In this document: positions 13,065 through 13,090 of the stretch, one piece after another
Layout: each line of letters opens with the position of its first letter
Numbering within the stretch: the stretch's first letter is position 1
Assembly (NCBI GenBank): GCA_045576675.1
Contig: JAZNGX010000126.1
Location: forward strand, 1-13,090
DNA from: JAZNGX01 sp045576675
GTDB taxonomy: Bacteria > Bacillota > Clostridia > Monoglobales > Firm-18
Reading direction: 5' to 3'
Length of the DNA: 13,090 nucleotides
Notes under the pieces: model-generated
What the model saw: only the letters and a program-made list of their open reading frames with translations
Told to the model about the DNA's origin: nothing
Database searches by the model: none
Program-made: the position numbers and the translations under genes

Positions 13065-13090
13065 CATGCAACAGCGTTCTACAGCTTGCT

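Overview
The window looks like a chromosome segment of an AT-rich Firmicute of class Clostridia, most likely an uncultured gut Oscillospirales-type organism. The basis is the Asp23-like / FakA-like / RecG gene order typical of Firmicutes, the style of the MtaB and ThyA proteins, purine-rich Shine-Dalgarno sites with frequent GTG/TTG starts, sigma-A-like promoters and a giant BspA-type leucine-rich-repeat surface protein. No rRNA, tRNA, CRISPR array, prophage block or transposase gene was seen.

Layout. (a) 1-936, minus strand: the start of a GIY-YIG-type nuclease cut by the window edge, then a compact 445-bp element (492-936) in which a DUF559 (Vsr-like) endonuclease gene sits between two inverted copies of a structured double-hairpin repeat. 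The repeat supplies the gene's ribosome binding site, its last codons and stop, and its terminator. (b) 956-2230, minus: mtaB, the tRNA ms2t6A37 methylthiotransferase, directly upstream of that element. (c) 2363-3483, plus: an HPr-like protein that lacks the phosphorylatable histidine, a terminator, then thyA. (d) 3518-4589: a 59-residue minus-strand protein divergent from a ribbon-helix-helix repressor, with repeated TATGTTA boxes between them; then a 316-bp inverted-repeat element without a gene (MITE-like) and a small XRE regulator whose likely promoter lies in the end of that element. (e) 4590-5316, minus: a TauE/SafE permease encoded as two half-size, translationally coupled genes. (f) 5462-9508, plus: an asp23-family gene, fakA-like kinase and recG, a housekeeping operon closed by a strong bidirectional terminator. 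(g) 9548-12946, minus: a secreted 1132-residue BspA-type LRR protein with a structured leader reaching toward the right edge.

Housekeeping functions (tRNA modification, dTMP synthesis, fatty-acid phosphorylation, recombination) therefore alternate with small accessory insertions. The strongest candidate for an undescribed system is the DUF559 gene with its palindromic repeats: a minimal nuclease-plus-structured-ends unit that resembles the logic of REP/RAYT or IS200/IS605 elements but carries an unrelated nuclease family. The MITE-like element at 4019-4334 and the RHH/small-protein pair are the next most interesting.
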